DNA of 64,000 nt from Gorsachius magnificus (taxonomy: Eukaryota > Chordata > Aves > Pelecaniformes > Ardeidae). Shown here in pieces: positions 1 through 13,541 of this stretch. The notes under the pieces were generated by a model. That model was not told where the DNA came from, did no database searches, and saw nothing but the letters and a program-made list of their open reading frames with translations. The stretch covers positions 107,145,265-107,209,264 of the forward strand of contig CM067081.1 in NCBI GenBank assembly GCA_034008185.1, in the 5' to 3' direction. A program made the position numbers and the translations under genes. Every line of letters begins with the position of its first letter. The stretch's first letter is position 1.

Positions 1-3000
1 ACAGCATCCTTTAATTATACTCCAATCTTCTTGTATTTCCACCCCTCCACAGTAGTTCCTTGCACAATGATTTGTATTCATCCTTGTGTTCTGTCTCAAT
101 GTTCCATTATATTTTGAATACAGAATTGTAAAGACCTTAATTTCCATTTCTTAAATTCAAACATAAGATTTTCCTCTAAAAAATATGTGTTAACTTCTGA
201 TGCTTTTAAGTCCCTGGAACCTAGTCATTTGCAGTCTTAAGCCTGATAAAACATCTCCGCAGTGTTTGGAGATCCTTAAAAACTTTCAGTGAGAGGTAAC
301 TTCTTGACAAACTACTTTAAAAAAATTGTGTTTTCAGAATGTACAGGAGCTGGATACACTTTTAATGTTCTGGGAGAAAGATAAAAATCCAAACCAACAC
401 AAAACTAAAAAAAAACCCCAACCAACCCCAAACCCAGAAGGAATATAAATTAATTCCTTTCATCCAGAAGGAGATATTACTGACCAATGTATATTTTTAC
501 AGTTCCCACATGTTCAGAGGATGGGGGTTTTTACTTCTCCTTCCTGTATTAATTTTTAATCAGAAAAATCTATTGTTTTGGAAAAAAATGTTTATAAAAC
601 TGTTTTTAAAAAGAAATGCAATTCTGTGATTCTTGAATTGATTGCAAACGTTTAACCTATAAGGGGACAGATGACAGCAGCTGTGGGTTAAATTCATCAG
701 TTCAGATTGTTCTGGTGAATAAATTTGCAGCTGAGCTAGAAGAAATATAGGCTAATATTTTTATTCCTTGACACTAATAGTTCAGCTTGCTTTTATTTTC
801 AGATGAAAATATATTTGAAATTATTTTTCTAACGTAATGTAATTGGACAGAACTGGGAAATGTGCTAACATTCTAAGGCAGCTGTGCATAAATGCTGGAG
901 CTTTCCTTTGTTTTAGTACTGAATAAACCTACTAAATAGGGCAGGATTTTACAGAAGGATGGAGGCAGAATATGTATGTGTATGTGTGAGCGTGGATGTG
1001 CATTACTCTGAATGAAGGGCTGAAAAAGTCATTGAGAGTTTTTCCACTCATTTTTAAACCTCTAGTTGTATTAAGTTAATATACAAGGGTTTTTTGCAGA
1101 ATTTAAACTAAATGAATAGGAAAAGCAGTGGCATAATTATTCATTGCCAGGAACAATAACATTCATCTTATGTCTATCGGAGTTCTTTACAGTGGCTTCC
1201 AAAAAATTAATGGAATAGACTTAACTTGGCATTACTGCCTTAAATTAAAGTCACTGTATGACACAGATTACATTTAAAGCTTTCTTCTTAAGCTATTTAT
1301 ATGCCCCTTCACCCTGCCAACTGTCTAGGAAACAAGCTTTTATGTGAGAACAGAGCAAATGATTACCCTTTTGCTGTGATGAATCAAAAAATTTGCAATA
1401 TATATTTTTTTTCCTTAAAAGCACATCCTTTATGTTTACCTTACTGAAAATTTTGACATTTTTCTTTTCAGTCCATTTTCTATTTACTGAAATCTGAACT
1501 CTTGGGTTAGTAATGGAAAACGCTGCATAAAGGCAACAACCATAGTCAAACCAAAATATTTTACATCGAAATCCAATACCAAGGCAAGCCACAATGAATT
1601 CATCCCCTACATCATGGGGTACAGAGGATCAAAGTGTCAGTGCAACCATTCAGTCCTTTTGACACTGATGGGATTGCAGGAGTTAAACCACCTATAAGCT
1701 GCATTACCTGTGGCACCCCTCACTCCACTTAAGTGTCAATTATTTCAGAGGACCAATCGCCTCTGGTTTGGGTTTTGGGGATTGTTTTGTGATTGTTTTT
1801 TTTTTAAAAAAGAAAACAAACAACAACCTCCCCCCCAAAAAAATACCTCAAACAAAATCCCCAAAACCCTTTCCTCCAGGGTTTACATTTCTTCCAGTTC
1901 CTACATTCTGACTTTGACTCCTTCAGATCCAGAATGACTGTGAAAAGTATTTCCTATTCTTGACCCCACAATGCAGTTTATCTCTTTAAAAAAAATCACA
2001 GCACAAATTCCTACCAGAAAACAAATCACATATAACTCTGAAAACTCATAATCCTTGAAGCCTTATTCTTGTAGATTGCATATTTCCTTCTACCCTGAAG
2101 AGATAAAAGTCTATTTTGACTCCTTCATAGTCTCCAAGGGCCTTATTTGAGGCCATAATTCTGAGTCAAACCTTTCTACCCAGGAAAACTCCCAGTAACA
2201 GACATAGGTAGACAGATGTCACCTAGCTTGGTATTAGTTTCCACCATCTCTCAGCACTGCCTTGGTGGGATGTTACTCTCCTCTAGTCTCCTGCTGGTGT
2301 TCTTGCTCAGATGTTGACAGCATGCTCCTGACTGCATTTCTCCTGAGGATACACAAAATCTGCCTACAATCCCCAAATCCTTCAAAGCATTCAGAGTAGT
2401 GATTTTCCTGGGTGATATCCCAACATACTCAGCTGTACTGTGCTGTGCTTCACGGAGCGGAGCAGAGCAGGCTGTGAAAACAATCACAATCCAGGCTTCA
2501 AGTATGCCCAACATGCAAACAAGATTTTTCAGTGGGTCATACACCAAAGACCAAATATTAACAAACAAGCATAGACAGATTCAGAGAAGATACTAATTTA
2601 GTAGAATATTCAAAATCCAACAAGATAAACTATATTTAAGATTTTCAGTATACTCTAAACATTGCTTTTTTTTCCTTGTAAATCTGTCTGAAGAGATTTG
2701 CATGTGATGAACATCTCTCTGCCTCAGAAGAGCAGAAAAAGATTACTGAAGAAGCTTCACATTAACATCTACAGTCATTTAATTAATTTACAAAGTAATC
2801 CAGTGGCAAACCACTGAGGACCTTCAGAAGTACATCAGTTTGCTTATCTCTTCTCCTCATGTCATGTATACAAATGGGCACAGCTTCTCAACACTCCTTT
2901 GAAGAGAGATGTCATCCTTAAAAAGAATTTCATATTTCAAGCATAATTATATTTCTTGAAAAACTTATCTCTCACTCTAAGTCCATTGCCCACTGACTAT

Positions 3001-4828
3001 TATCCAGATAAGAATGTTTTCCAACTAAGATTTTTCATACAGTCCAGTTGCATAGATCTTTTTCAATAGCATCCCATTTCACTACGTGACTGCAAATATT
3101 TAAAAGCAAGGGTTACTTCTGACAATGTAAATATTGGGTAAATAATACCTACTGGAATTTGCTTCAAACAGGATTAATCAAATCAATACTTTTTTTTCCA
3201 CTTATTACTAATACATTACCTATTTTATCCATTGGAGGACCTTACTATAAACCATGTATGAACATCTGTTCCTTTTTGAAATAAAGTAATCTATGCAAGT
3301 TGGAGACAAGCTGATGTAATTCTGTTTGTACTTTGTTGCTTTAGAAGGGGCTTATTTGCAGCAAAAAGACACATTGATCTTACATAATAGTTTTTGTATA
3401 TATGTGGGGGTGGCTGGAACATAAAAAGCATAGTGTATTCTGCGCAGTCTTCATAAAAAAACACTATTAGACAAACATGCCAGTGGAAACAATTTTGTGT
3501 AATAGTTCATTTTTCAGTCCATGTGATTTTCAGTGTGGCAAATTAGCATAGATTCAAGACAGTTAAATTTGTTTATGCAGACTATCTGGCAATAATCATT
3601 ATAATTCAAATATTTATTAGGAAGTGTCCTCTCACTAGCTTTTACAGGAACACTTCCACAGAAAATTCCATGTCAAAAGGACTGTGGATAACAAAGTCTT
3701 AACTTGTAAATCAGGTGGATGTAGAGAGATTATTCTGCTACTGGATGCAGCCCCCTACCCTGTCCCCCAGGACCCTGAGCTAAAGTTATTGGTATAAGCC
3801 TGTGCTCCTCTGGAAAATTACTCTCTCCACTTTTTTTTACTACCTGAATAAAACTTTTCCCTGAAGAGCTAAAATGCTTAAATTGGAAAATGCAAATGGT
3901 TTAGGAAGATGTTGTCCATTTCCACAAGTAATATTTTTTCAATTTCTGTTACCAAAAATTGTGCATTGAGCCAAGACAGACATCACAACTAATATTGCAG
4001 TTGGCAAAGAATAGTTCATAAAAAGGCCCCTTCTCCTGAGGATTTCAGACAAAGTGCTCCAATCATCATTTAAACATGGAGAATATCTAATAGTACCACC
4101 ATAGCCAAATAACATTTTGACTTGTTCTATAAATTATAATATTAATTTAGTAATAACTCAAAAAAAGCGCTTACCTTAAAGTGGCTGTTTTGAGACAGTG
4201 AAAACCAAATATTTCTAGAAGGGTCCTTCATAATGTTGAGACAGGAAGTTACAATGGGGGCCTGAAAATTACATTTGCAAACAGCCCTTTATGAATTTTT
4301 TAAGAGGAGTCACCAGGAGATGGAGAATTCTGCTTTGGTTATTTGCCAAGAGCTGCCTACAGACAAACTGATGAGGAATGTGGGAAATTATTGTAATTTT
4401 CCAGGAAGTAAGTGTACGGCTGGGGTTTCCAGACATGACAGGGATCAGAGTCCCATGGTAATATGCAGTAAAAGGAATAAACTGGGCTAGGCTGAAAAAC
4501 ACTCGTTCTGAAGGCAAAGAAGGTGCCTGCATGGCTGTCAACTGCAAAGTATGTCTGGCTGGGAAGAAAGAACATGCTTTAAAGTCATGGTAAAAGAAAG
4601 GAGTATGAGGCTTACTCTACACAGAAATCTGAAATTTTTAGTTCATTTAAATCATTCATTCATTTACCTACACTTTAACCACACCCTCCACCTGAGCCAC
4701 ACATGACAAATGCAACTGATGAGGACTAATCTGACCCCAACCAAACTAATAAAATAGTCGCTGTTCTTCTCACAGGTGTGAAGTAAGGAGGAGTGGCATC
4801 TGGGAGTGAATTCCTCGCCCAGAGGAAC

Positions 4829-4829
<1 letters not shown>
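1..4829. other. AT-rich noncoding stretch, no gene recognised
   Basis: This stretch is AT-rich, with many short A and T runs and stop codons in all frames. The open frames present are about 60-105 codons, show no domain I recognise and overlap on opposite strands, so I treat them as chance. A homopolymer patch near 1797-1850 (T run, A run, then C7) is the only marked low-complexity feature. Close to the right edge, at about 4765-4775, a pyrimidine tract ending in CACAG resembles a splice acceptor, but no exon with a supporting donor follows it. Confidence 0.55.

Positions 4830-4886
<57 letters not shown>
4830..4886. repeat. (CTG)19 microsatellite
   Basis: Nineteen uninterrupted CTG units were counted from the first C to the last G, so the minus strand carries (CAG)19. 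The flanks are unique sequence. Read on the plus strand the repeat is open as poly-Leu, poly-Ala or poly-Cys for only short distances, with stops close by on both sides. It is therefore probably not a coding homopolymer. Pure trinucleotide runs of this length tend to vary in length between individuals. Confidence 0.95.
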
Positions 4887-4887
<1 letters not shown>

Positions 4888-6370
4888 ATGTACCACTTGC
4901 TTGTAGTTCCTCGTAACAGCATCTAGATCAGCAAGCAGGCCCGTTTAACTTGCTTGTAACTATGGGACAAAAGAAGCTACACGCTTGTCCTTTAATAACT
5001 CTACCTCAGTATGCTACAGATATGTAAGGCAAGCTACAGTTTCAAATCTGTGTATTACTTTGTAAAGGTTTAATGGCAGATTCCTCTCTAATTCACTTTA
5101 GAGTTATTAGTATCTCTTTCTCCTCCACATATTATTACAATGTGATAATTCCTGTAGAGGCATGCTATTAAGCTATGGAAACCACACCTTTTATCCTACA
5201 TCCATAAAAATCTTGGGGGAATTTAAAGGCATAATTTGGGTCTGAAACAATGATTCTCAAGTGATAACCTCCTAAATCATTGTCATTGGCCTTACTATAT
5301 TCAGTAATAACAGTTCACATTATTATAGATGTAACTAAAGCGGTAATCAAGACATAATTCACTTTTGCCCTTGATATTCTCTCACGATACAGCTTGTAGA
5401 AACATGCTACGGAACATTGCACACAAAAAGAGAAAAAAAAATTAATTATGGTTCCCTTGCAGATGGTCACAAGAAGACTGTTGTGCTGGGTCTGCAACAC
5501 ATGGGAAAGAATTTTGAAATGGCCTGAAGTGAGAGTTGTAACCCATGAAGAAACAAGCTACTGTACAAAGACAATGAAAAAACAAACCTAGTGCTTCTCT
5601 TCTTCATAAAGAGTGATGATAACTATAGGATAATGCCACCTTTAAACACCTATTTTTCTAGGTGTTCAGTACTTTCTCTACTTTTCCCTCAAATCATCTC
5701 ATTTAGTTCCTGACTATGGAATAATTATAACATATAAAAATCCTTCACCAACATTTCCTCCAGAAACAGCTCCAGATCATTGTCTACAAATTGCCACACC
5801 TTTGTCCTAGAGCAGGCTACTCCAGACTTTAAAAAACTTTCAAATAGTTGTTTTTCTTTTTTATTTAACACCTTTTTTTCTTCCTTTTCTCATTGTTGAG
5901 CATCACCCACATCCAAAAGAAGTGCTTATCTATGAATTAGTTCAGAAAAAGATAGATAGGCACACAAAAGTACACCGTTAAGTAGTATTTGTGTGATAAA
6001 TTAAAGTCCTTTCAAAGCCATGGCTTCAGTTAAGATGAAGTTATTCCTGATAAAAAAGAAAAACACCACCACCACCACCAAAGCACAGACAGGCAGCACA
6101 CCAGGACAGGGAACAGATCAACATTCACTTGCCTGAATGCTCCAGTGAGCACCCACAGCTGATCTGCAACTGAGGCAATGCTGGGGACTTGTCCTGTCAT
6201 TTTACTTGAAGTCAACATTGGGTTTCACTCATACAATCAGATTTGCATCTAACTGGATTTCAGAAAATGTAATTTTTAAAATACAGGACATTGCTTTCTC
6301 ACCTCCATCTTCCTGCACCTGCTCTGGGTACTTCTGCTGCCTGAGCAACTGAACTTCTGGCAGCACCTTC
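4887..6370. other. Noncoding stretch, no gene recognised
   Basis: Unique AT-rich sequence. The only structured items are a short ACC repeat at about 6064-6080 and pyrimidine-rich tracts near 5850-5890. Open frames are no longer than about 62 codons and look like chance. Confidence 0.5.
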
Positions 6371-6486
6371 GAGGTGCTTAGGGACATGGTTTAGTGGTGG
6401 GATGGCAGGGTTAGGTTAATGGTTGGACTTGATGATCTTAAAGTTCTTTTCCAACCTAAACAATTCTATGATTCTATAATTCTATG
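6371..6486 (+). mobile_element. CR1 LINE, 3'-terminal fragment
   Basis: About 115 bp matching the 3' untranslated end of an avian CR1 subfamily. It runs from a segment around GGGACATGGTTTAGTGG, through the conserved GGACTTGATGATCTTAAAG block and TTCCAACC, to a degenerate tail of ATTCTATG-type octamers. The insertion is strongly 5' truncated, as is usual for CR1, and carries no coding sequence. The tail is followed after about 10 bp by a pentanucleotide repeat. Confidence 0.85.
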
Positions 6487-6499
6487 GTACCAGTCTCGT

Positions 6500-6595
6500 C
6501 TCTTCTCTTCTCTTCTCTTCTCTTCTCTTCTCTTCTCTTCTCTTCTCTTCTCTTCTCTTCTCTTCTCTTCTCTTCTCTTCTCTTCTCTTCTCTTT
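6500..6595. repeat. (TCTTC)18 microsatellite
   Basis: Ninety bases from 6501 to 6590 are perfect TCTTC units, with partial units at each edge. The run is homopyrimidine on the plus strand and homopurine on the minus strand. Because no pentamer phase contains a stop, both strands show spurious open frames here (Leu/Phe/Ser-rich and Lys/Arg/Glu-rich), which should not be called as genes. Confidence 0.95.
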
Positions 6596-8263
6596 TTGAC
6601 TGAAAACCAGTAGGACAGGAAGGACTGGAGTCAGTTGTGAGCAGAGGCATGTGGAAAGAGATCATGGAGACTCCAACAAAGCCCCTAAGAAAAGTAGAGC
6701 TGCTTCCATTTCCAGTCAAGGTAATGTTCCAGTCAAAATATGTTCCCATATCCCCTTTAAAGGACAAGAGATTTGACACAATGCTATGGAGCCTGTAGTT
6801 TTACTATACCTACTGAGGTTATGCCAGGTTACTCACTGTTCTAGCTGTCACGAACAATTTGTTGGATAACTGATTGCAGGTCACTTTGGCAAAAGTTTGT
6901 CTCTCAGAGCAATTCCACAAGAGGAACATGGACTCAAAACTAGGAGACTAAAAAAATAGGAATGGTCCCATCACAAAAACAGTCTAGGAAAAATACTTCA
7001 GAGTAATCACCGGAAAGTGATCACTTTGGTCACTTCTCAGCGAAAACTGAAAACAGTTTCACAAGTGAATAGTAGGAAAGATTCAAGAACTATTAAAAAA
7101 TGAAAATAAAAGGCATTGTTAAAAGTATTCTCTAAAGAGTTAAAAAAGAAAGTAGATAGCAAAATACAGACAAGTCCTGGGAAAATATTATAAAAGTTAA
7201 TTGAAGTTGCAGACTGATAGCTGCATATACCTGTATTCTTTATAGTAAGAAAAGATATTATCTCTAAAACTTTTTGCAGTTGTGGAACTGGAAATAAAGT
7301 TTTAAATATTCACTAAAACACAGATAAACCTTTAGCTAACTACCACTATGGACTTCTCCCATGTTAAAATGATAGATATCAGCTTCCATTAATGCAGTAC
7401 ATAGAAATAATCAACTGCTAAGCTACTAACGTTAATAATATAAAATTACTTCAACAAAGCCTTGTAAGTAAGGAAATTAAGTTTATGGTAACCTATTGTG
7501 AATATGGAGAGAAATCTACCGGAGAAGATTCAAGTTCTCTAAGCAAAAAAAATTTTCTTCACAGAAACCCTTGCTTAATTTCTGAAAGTGAGCTGCTATT
7601 AATATATTTTTGATTAGTCTGGGATGTTCAATAGATACTGAAAAAATTTACTCAAGTGAAATCCTTTCAAGAAATTAATCTATTCAACTAAACTATTAAC
7701 AAGCAGATTTCTTGATCAAAAGTGGAATTTTTAGCAGAAGAATAAATGTTCAGCCACAAACAGCTGATCTGTTCTTACTGGGGAGATGAGAGGGCTAAGT
7801 TTTATCTAAGGACTTTGAATTTAGGTCTCCCAATCCAAGGAAGTATCCAAGCAATTGTCTACATTGCTGAGGCGATCTGTTTTTATCTAGTAAACATTTA
7901 ATTTTACACAGAGTTGAATCTAAACATATCATTTGAGCTTACTGCCTACACCTATGTGGCCACCACACTCTGAAAGAGGTACACAGCAGTGCCTTCAGCC
8001 CCCATTCCTCTCCACCAGTCAGGCTTGTGGGCAGATACCAACATCATTTTTGATTGTGCTGTTACCTCAAAGGGAAAACTTAGTGTACTGCATACTAAGA
8101 AGTAACACAGTCATCTTAAAAAAAGAATGAAGTTATCACAACAGAACAATTTTGTTTGTACAAACCTCCTGACCCCCAATAAATAATTTCCTGGAACAAG
8201 AATCAGCAAAGAGATTTTTCCTCTGGGAAATTAAATGGAAAACTTCTAACATAGATGCTATAT

Positions 8264-8307
8264 AGAGAGCTATCATATAAAACTTAGAGAGTTATCATAT
8301 AAAACTA
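8264..8307. repeat. 22-bp tandem duplication
   Basis: Two adjacent 22-bp units of the form AGAGAG(C/T)TATCATATAAAAC differ at two positions. It looks like a local slippage or duplication event with no evident function. Confidence 0.8.
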
Positions 8308-9660
8308 TTCACATTTTAGAAAGAAACACTACGTTTAGTTTGTATTCCAGTACAAGAATAAATGTCATGACATATTTGGACCACAATATATCGTAATTTC
8401 CTCAGCCTGAAAATGAACATCAGCTGAAATATGGTCTCCTTGAATCTGTGGTAGCTGAGATCCATTTCCAAAATGGATTAAGAAATTACTATATAGAAAA
8501 GGAATGGAGAATGGCTATTGTCATGACTATTCTTCAGGAATGTTATTCAGAAAATGGGTTTATATATTTCAGCTGCACATACAGTAAATGTCCATTTTCT
8601 AGTTTGCTTCTCCTTATGCCAATGATGTTTTCAGTCCCTGGCACTCAAACGTGTCTGAAATGATGATTTCTCAAGCACAAGAAGAAATGTAAAATCTTTT
8701 TGCCTTATTTGTTGGCAATAGCTGCAATCATTACTGTCTATCTGGACATTTTAATAGTCTACTGTATAATGTTTTGTTAGGATAAAACCTGTGAGAGACA
8801 AGCTGTTACTGAAATGTCCATGATTGCAAAAATTACCAATTTTTTATAGAACCTGATTAATTTACACATATTGATCCATTAAAATGAAGGTTAGAAAGTA
8901 TTATATTGTTATAACAGCGACAATAAAGCATATTCCTCTTAACAGAGTCCAAATCTTTCTTAACAAGCCATCTTTGCTATCCTTTCAAACTCACACTTAA
9001 ACAGATGGTCTATTAGACTCAGCTGTTTCCTGCACTGTTCTTTAGGAGCATAAACAGAAAATGTGCTGGGTTAGAAGTGATGTTTGCAAATGCTTTCTAT
9101 ACAAGAATAGAAAGCATAAGCCTGTTCCATTGTTAATAAAAATATAAATGCAGAAATAGTAAATGTGTTTGTATTGGAATGGAAATAATACACAAGTATA
9201 GTAGGTCCAGGATCTCAGCAGCTGGGAAGAAAAAAACAAAAACAAAAAAAACAAATATAGAAATCTATTATTTGCTAAAAATAAAATACTAATAATGATG
9301 CAGTTTTCCTGCAGTTTAATACCCTGTAAACATGAAAAAAAAAATATTTTAGGAAAGTAATTAGGGCAACTGTTATTCCTTCAAAGCTTTTTGACCAGAC
9401 TTTTGATCAGTATAACAGACCTTTTCATAGTTCTTCAAAAACAACTATCTGTATTTATATGTCTGATATTTAACTAGGTAATCTCTATCTGATTAGCTCA
9501 GGTACATGTAGGAAGCTGAGCCTATAACACGGGATGTCCATACATCTTTCACAGATAATGAAGTCCCTAGGAACCACAGTGAAGTAGGATGTAGAATGGC
9601 TGTGGGGCCACCAAGTCAACCACATACTTACTCATAGCACAGTAAAATAAGAAACCGTTA

Positions 9661-9720
9661 ACAGTAAAAAAAAAAATAAAAAAGTCTATACAGTAAAAAA
9701 AAATAAATTGAAAAATCTAT
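9661..9720. repeat. ~30-bp A-rich tandem duplication
   Basis: Two adjacent units each begin with ACAGTAAAAAAA and end near TCTAT. They differ by small changes in the A run. No function is evident. Confidence 0.7.
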
Positions 9721-12700
9721 TCCGCTATAGTTGATGAATTATTGTAGTATGCAAGTATGTTCACTGTCATGTAACATAAAAACAGTTCTAGTATGAGTTT
9801 GATGGTCCTTGAACAATGTAAGACAGAACCACTTAGCACTCAACAGATAAATATATTTAGTCCAGTTAAATGTTTGATATCTCTCTATTATTCAGGCAAA
9901 TATGTACCAAAATTCTTATAATAAATATCATCTAGTTTGGAAATGGATGGCAAATCAAGGTACTGAAAACCCAGCAAAAGCTCATTCTTAATCATCTAAA
10001 GCAGGTTGAGACAGGTCTTTTAGTACACATAGAGCCTTGCCTACCACCGCAAAGAGTTTATCAAAAAGTCCAGAACAAATTCTGTCCCCTGATCTGCCCT
10101 CTGTCAAAAGTATCCTTATTTCCCTTTGGTATCAGTTAATGTCACATCTAAGCTCTCATAAATTAAGGAACCCTACTGATGCATTAGGTCTGTGCTACAT
10201 TTTTAAAAACTGTTTCAAAATGTATATTCATTTTGGGTGAGTTTCTGATTCCATGCTCCCTCTTAAAAAAGAGAAATAAAAATAAACTCTGTCATGAAAA
10301 ATGACAACACAAGAATTTAACCGCCGTTTAGGCAGTGGTAAGTTTTTTCCCTTGAATAGTGATGAGCCATGAAAAGGGGACTGAACACAGACCCAGTCAA
10401 TGTTTCTGCTGTTAGACAGCAGGAAAGGTATTTAATTCTGAGAAAAAGAGTATATCAAATGGTTAGAGACAGCACAACCAATCAATTTGCCATGCTCAGT
10501 TTGGAAATTAGTATGGCTGAACCACTGAGGTATAATCTGTGGGCTTCAGGCCTGCTATTTTCCAATTTTGCTAATACTTAAGTTGAAAATATATTTGACA
10601 CAAACACTTTTTACCAAAGCCCACAAACATCAATTTTACAAAGAATTAAAGAAACACCTTCTAAGCAAATATATACCTTACATGCTTTGAAGTATACCAC
10701 AATTACAGAAGCTTACACTCATCTGATTTTACTTTAAATTTATCCTTTTTCTTTCACTCTTGGACTGTAAAAGATGACTTTCCTTGTTGGGTATTGACTA
10801 ATTTTTTCAGCATCACCTATAAAGCAAATTACGTTCAACTCACATGCCTCCTGTTTCAGAAAGAGGAAAGGGCATGGGAAGTTGTAAGCAGTAAGCATCC
10901 CTTTCATCTGAGCTCTCAGCCTCAACAGAACAGCAGCGTAAAGCTGGATGGGAGCGTAGCTGTTGACAGATGTAGCACTGGGATTACCTTTTAAGTGTTT
11001 GCTGAACAACTGCATATTGAGACGCTCTAAAATATTATCACATGGTGAAAAGGAGCCCATCTAATAAGACATGTCTTGTGGTTAAATAAGGCTAGTTGCT
11101 GCTATTTTTTTGTTGTTGTTTGTTTCCAAACAGCACCCAATAAACTGAACCTTCACTAAATATAGCTGTTTGATCACTTTCTTGTTAGCTGGGCTGCGCT
11201 CACTGGTAAAGTCTTTACTATACTTCTCTATTTTAGGTACTTTCACGTGTCATTTTTGTGCTTTAGTTTAACAAAATTCAGCAAAACCAATTTCAAATTG
11301 TTGCAAGGAGTATCCACTAATAATGTATCATTTGCTAGTGATATATTGTGACATTTATTCATTTATTGCAAAGAGCACATCTGAACTGAGATGGCCATCC
11401 CATAAGTGTAGTTTTCTGTTTCTGTGAAGAATCTTCTAGCAACTTCTGAAGTAACAATTTAGCAAATAAATCAGACATTTTAAACACAGATAACAGAAGA
11501 GCTGGGGAAGTAAGGGGTAATATATTATTTATTGAAACTGAAATACAGACCAAAAGATTAGGACAACTTTCCAAGACTTTTCTCTGGTACTTGTTGGATT
11601 CCTCCCCATCTAAAATAAATCTGATTAGCATAAATTCATGCTGAAGCAGAATTTGGCAGCAGGTGTATGATTTTTCTTTCAGCTCTGGGAAGGATGAATA
11701 AGCTATCTTGACACACACAGAAAGCAAATAATCTGTTCAGTAGCATTCAGAGAAAGTCCACATTTCCTTTGATACTCAAAAGACACTGTAGACAACTTTG
11801 GTGATACCAGAAATACATATATATGTGGATTTGTTTATCCTGCCCTGTGTCTCAAAATTCTCTTCCACACATACCATTTAAGCATCCTGCTGCAAAGGTT
11901 ATACCAACCTTCAGAAATTGTAAGAAATACCAGGTTAAAATGATATAAGAAGATACAGCATTAGAGAGGTAATTTAAGCAGCCAGGCTGCTCGCATTTCT
12001 TTCATCTCCAAATGAAAATCCAGAGCTGGTGAAGGCTTGGGGCATCAAAAACAATGTGCATGAAAAAAATGTATCTCCTCTTCTGGTTTGATAGCCAATG
12101 TAAAAGTGCTTGTTAGTCACAGGTTGAATAATTTTAGCTTTCTACACTGATGAGGAAATATAGGTCACAGAGTTTAATGACTTGGCACTTGCAGTTTGAC
12201 AGATTGGTATCAAAATACCAGATGTTACAAAATTTGAACACCATTCATGTGCTGAGATGTTTCTCAGTATTGCTTTCTGTGGTATCTTTTCTTCTGTATC
12301 TTTAGCATTTGAGCCCAATGTAAAAACCTGCATAACTTATGTCATCAGGTATGCTTTCCTGATAAAATCAGCTTTACGAAGATTTGACTTTGTGGATGAA
12401 TACAAAGGCACAAAACTTAATTTATTCTTTCAAGCATGATACTAATTTGAGATCCTAACAAGCCAAACACACTGAATGAGTATAAATTAGCATCATGTTT
12501 CATACTTAGTTTCTTCTGGCTTGCTTATATATCCCTCCTAGGCACTGTTTTTTGAAGATTATTTGGAACCACCATGAAATATTTTCCTGGTGATTCCAAA
12601 GCTGTAGACTGGGCAGTACAATCCAACAAAATCATGCTTACACTGTGAAAACTCCCAGTTTCTATTACCTTTTTCACCTCATCCAGACTCATGTGTTCAA

Positions 12701-13541
12701 TTCTTAGAGTGTTTGGGAAAGCAGGTTGGGGTTTTTTTTCAGACTTTTATCTATGCTCAGAAAATCCCAATCTGATACAGAGGCACTGGAATGTGTGAAG
12801 GGACCACTTTTGCTTTCTATCAGGGTTGTGCTATGAAATGACTTGCAGGAAATGTCAACAATTAATATATGTAAAGTCCCATCTGCAGCAATTCTATCAT
12901 ACTGTGACAACACCAAAGCTAAAAGCAAAGCAAAGTTTTCCTACTTAGTTTGAAAAAACCTCTGTTTTCTATCAAAACATTTTACGTCTTTTTTTTTTGC
13001 CATTTCATTATTACAGGAGAGAGATTTTTACTAAATCAAAGCATAGTTTTTTCATTTTGCTTTGGCAGAGGCTGATGAAATAGTCAAATAATCAATCAGA
13101 AAATGCCCAGCAGTAATCCTTGCCTGGGTGAGCCATCACAGACCTCTTCAGAATCAGAACATCTCATTCCACTCTCTGTGTGGGGCTGGACCACATGATT
13201 CATAGTGCACAAAATTGCAGTTTCTAAAATGTGTCTATTTTGGTTCTGTTTCCCAGTAAAAGACAAAAATCAAATACTAGAATTCCCCTTAGGACTGATG
13301 GTCAGGAGGAGAAGCAGTATATAAATATTTTAAATTACCTCCACCAGACAGTCAATCTTGAAAGAACCAGTCCCTTGCAGTGATGTTAACTAAGCAGCCC
13401 GATATGAAGGATTTAATCTTACTGTTGTAACTAATTTAAGCTGTCTAGCTTTATTGCCTGATGTCCCACTACAGCTTTCTGACATCTAGAATTTAGCACT
13501 CTACATTGTAAAGTTGATATCAAAACACAAGCTGACTTTGA

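Larger units (their letters stand above)
6597..13541. other. AT-rich noncoding stretch, no gene recognised
   Basis: No domain or repeat family was recognised. Two small tandem duplications are visible: a 22-bp unit repeated at 8264-8307 and a ~30-bp A-rich unit repeated at 9661-9720. The longest open frame is 122 codons on the minus strand (11359-11727). It has unremarkable composition, no motif I know and no neighbouring exon-like signal, so I regard it as chance. Confidence 0.5.

Noticed and set aside
6419..6779. Leu/Ser-rich and Lys/Arg/Glu-rich frames over the pentamer repeat
   Set aside because: Artefact of (TCTTC)n on both strands.
11359..11727. 122-codon minus-strand frame as a gene
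   Set aside because: No motif, no splice or promoter context, and within chance expectation for 64 kb read in six frames.
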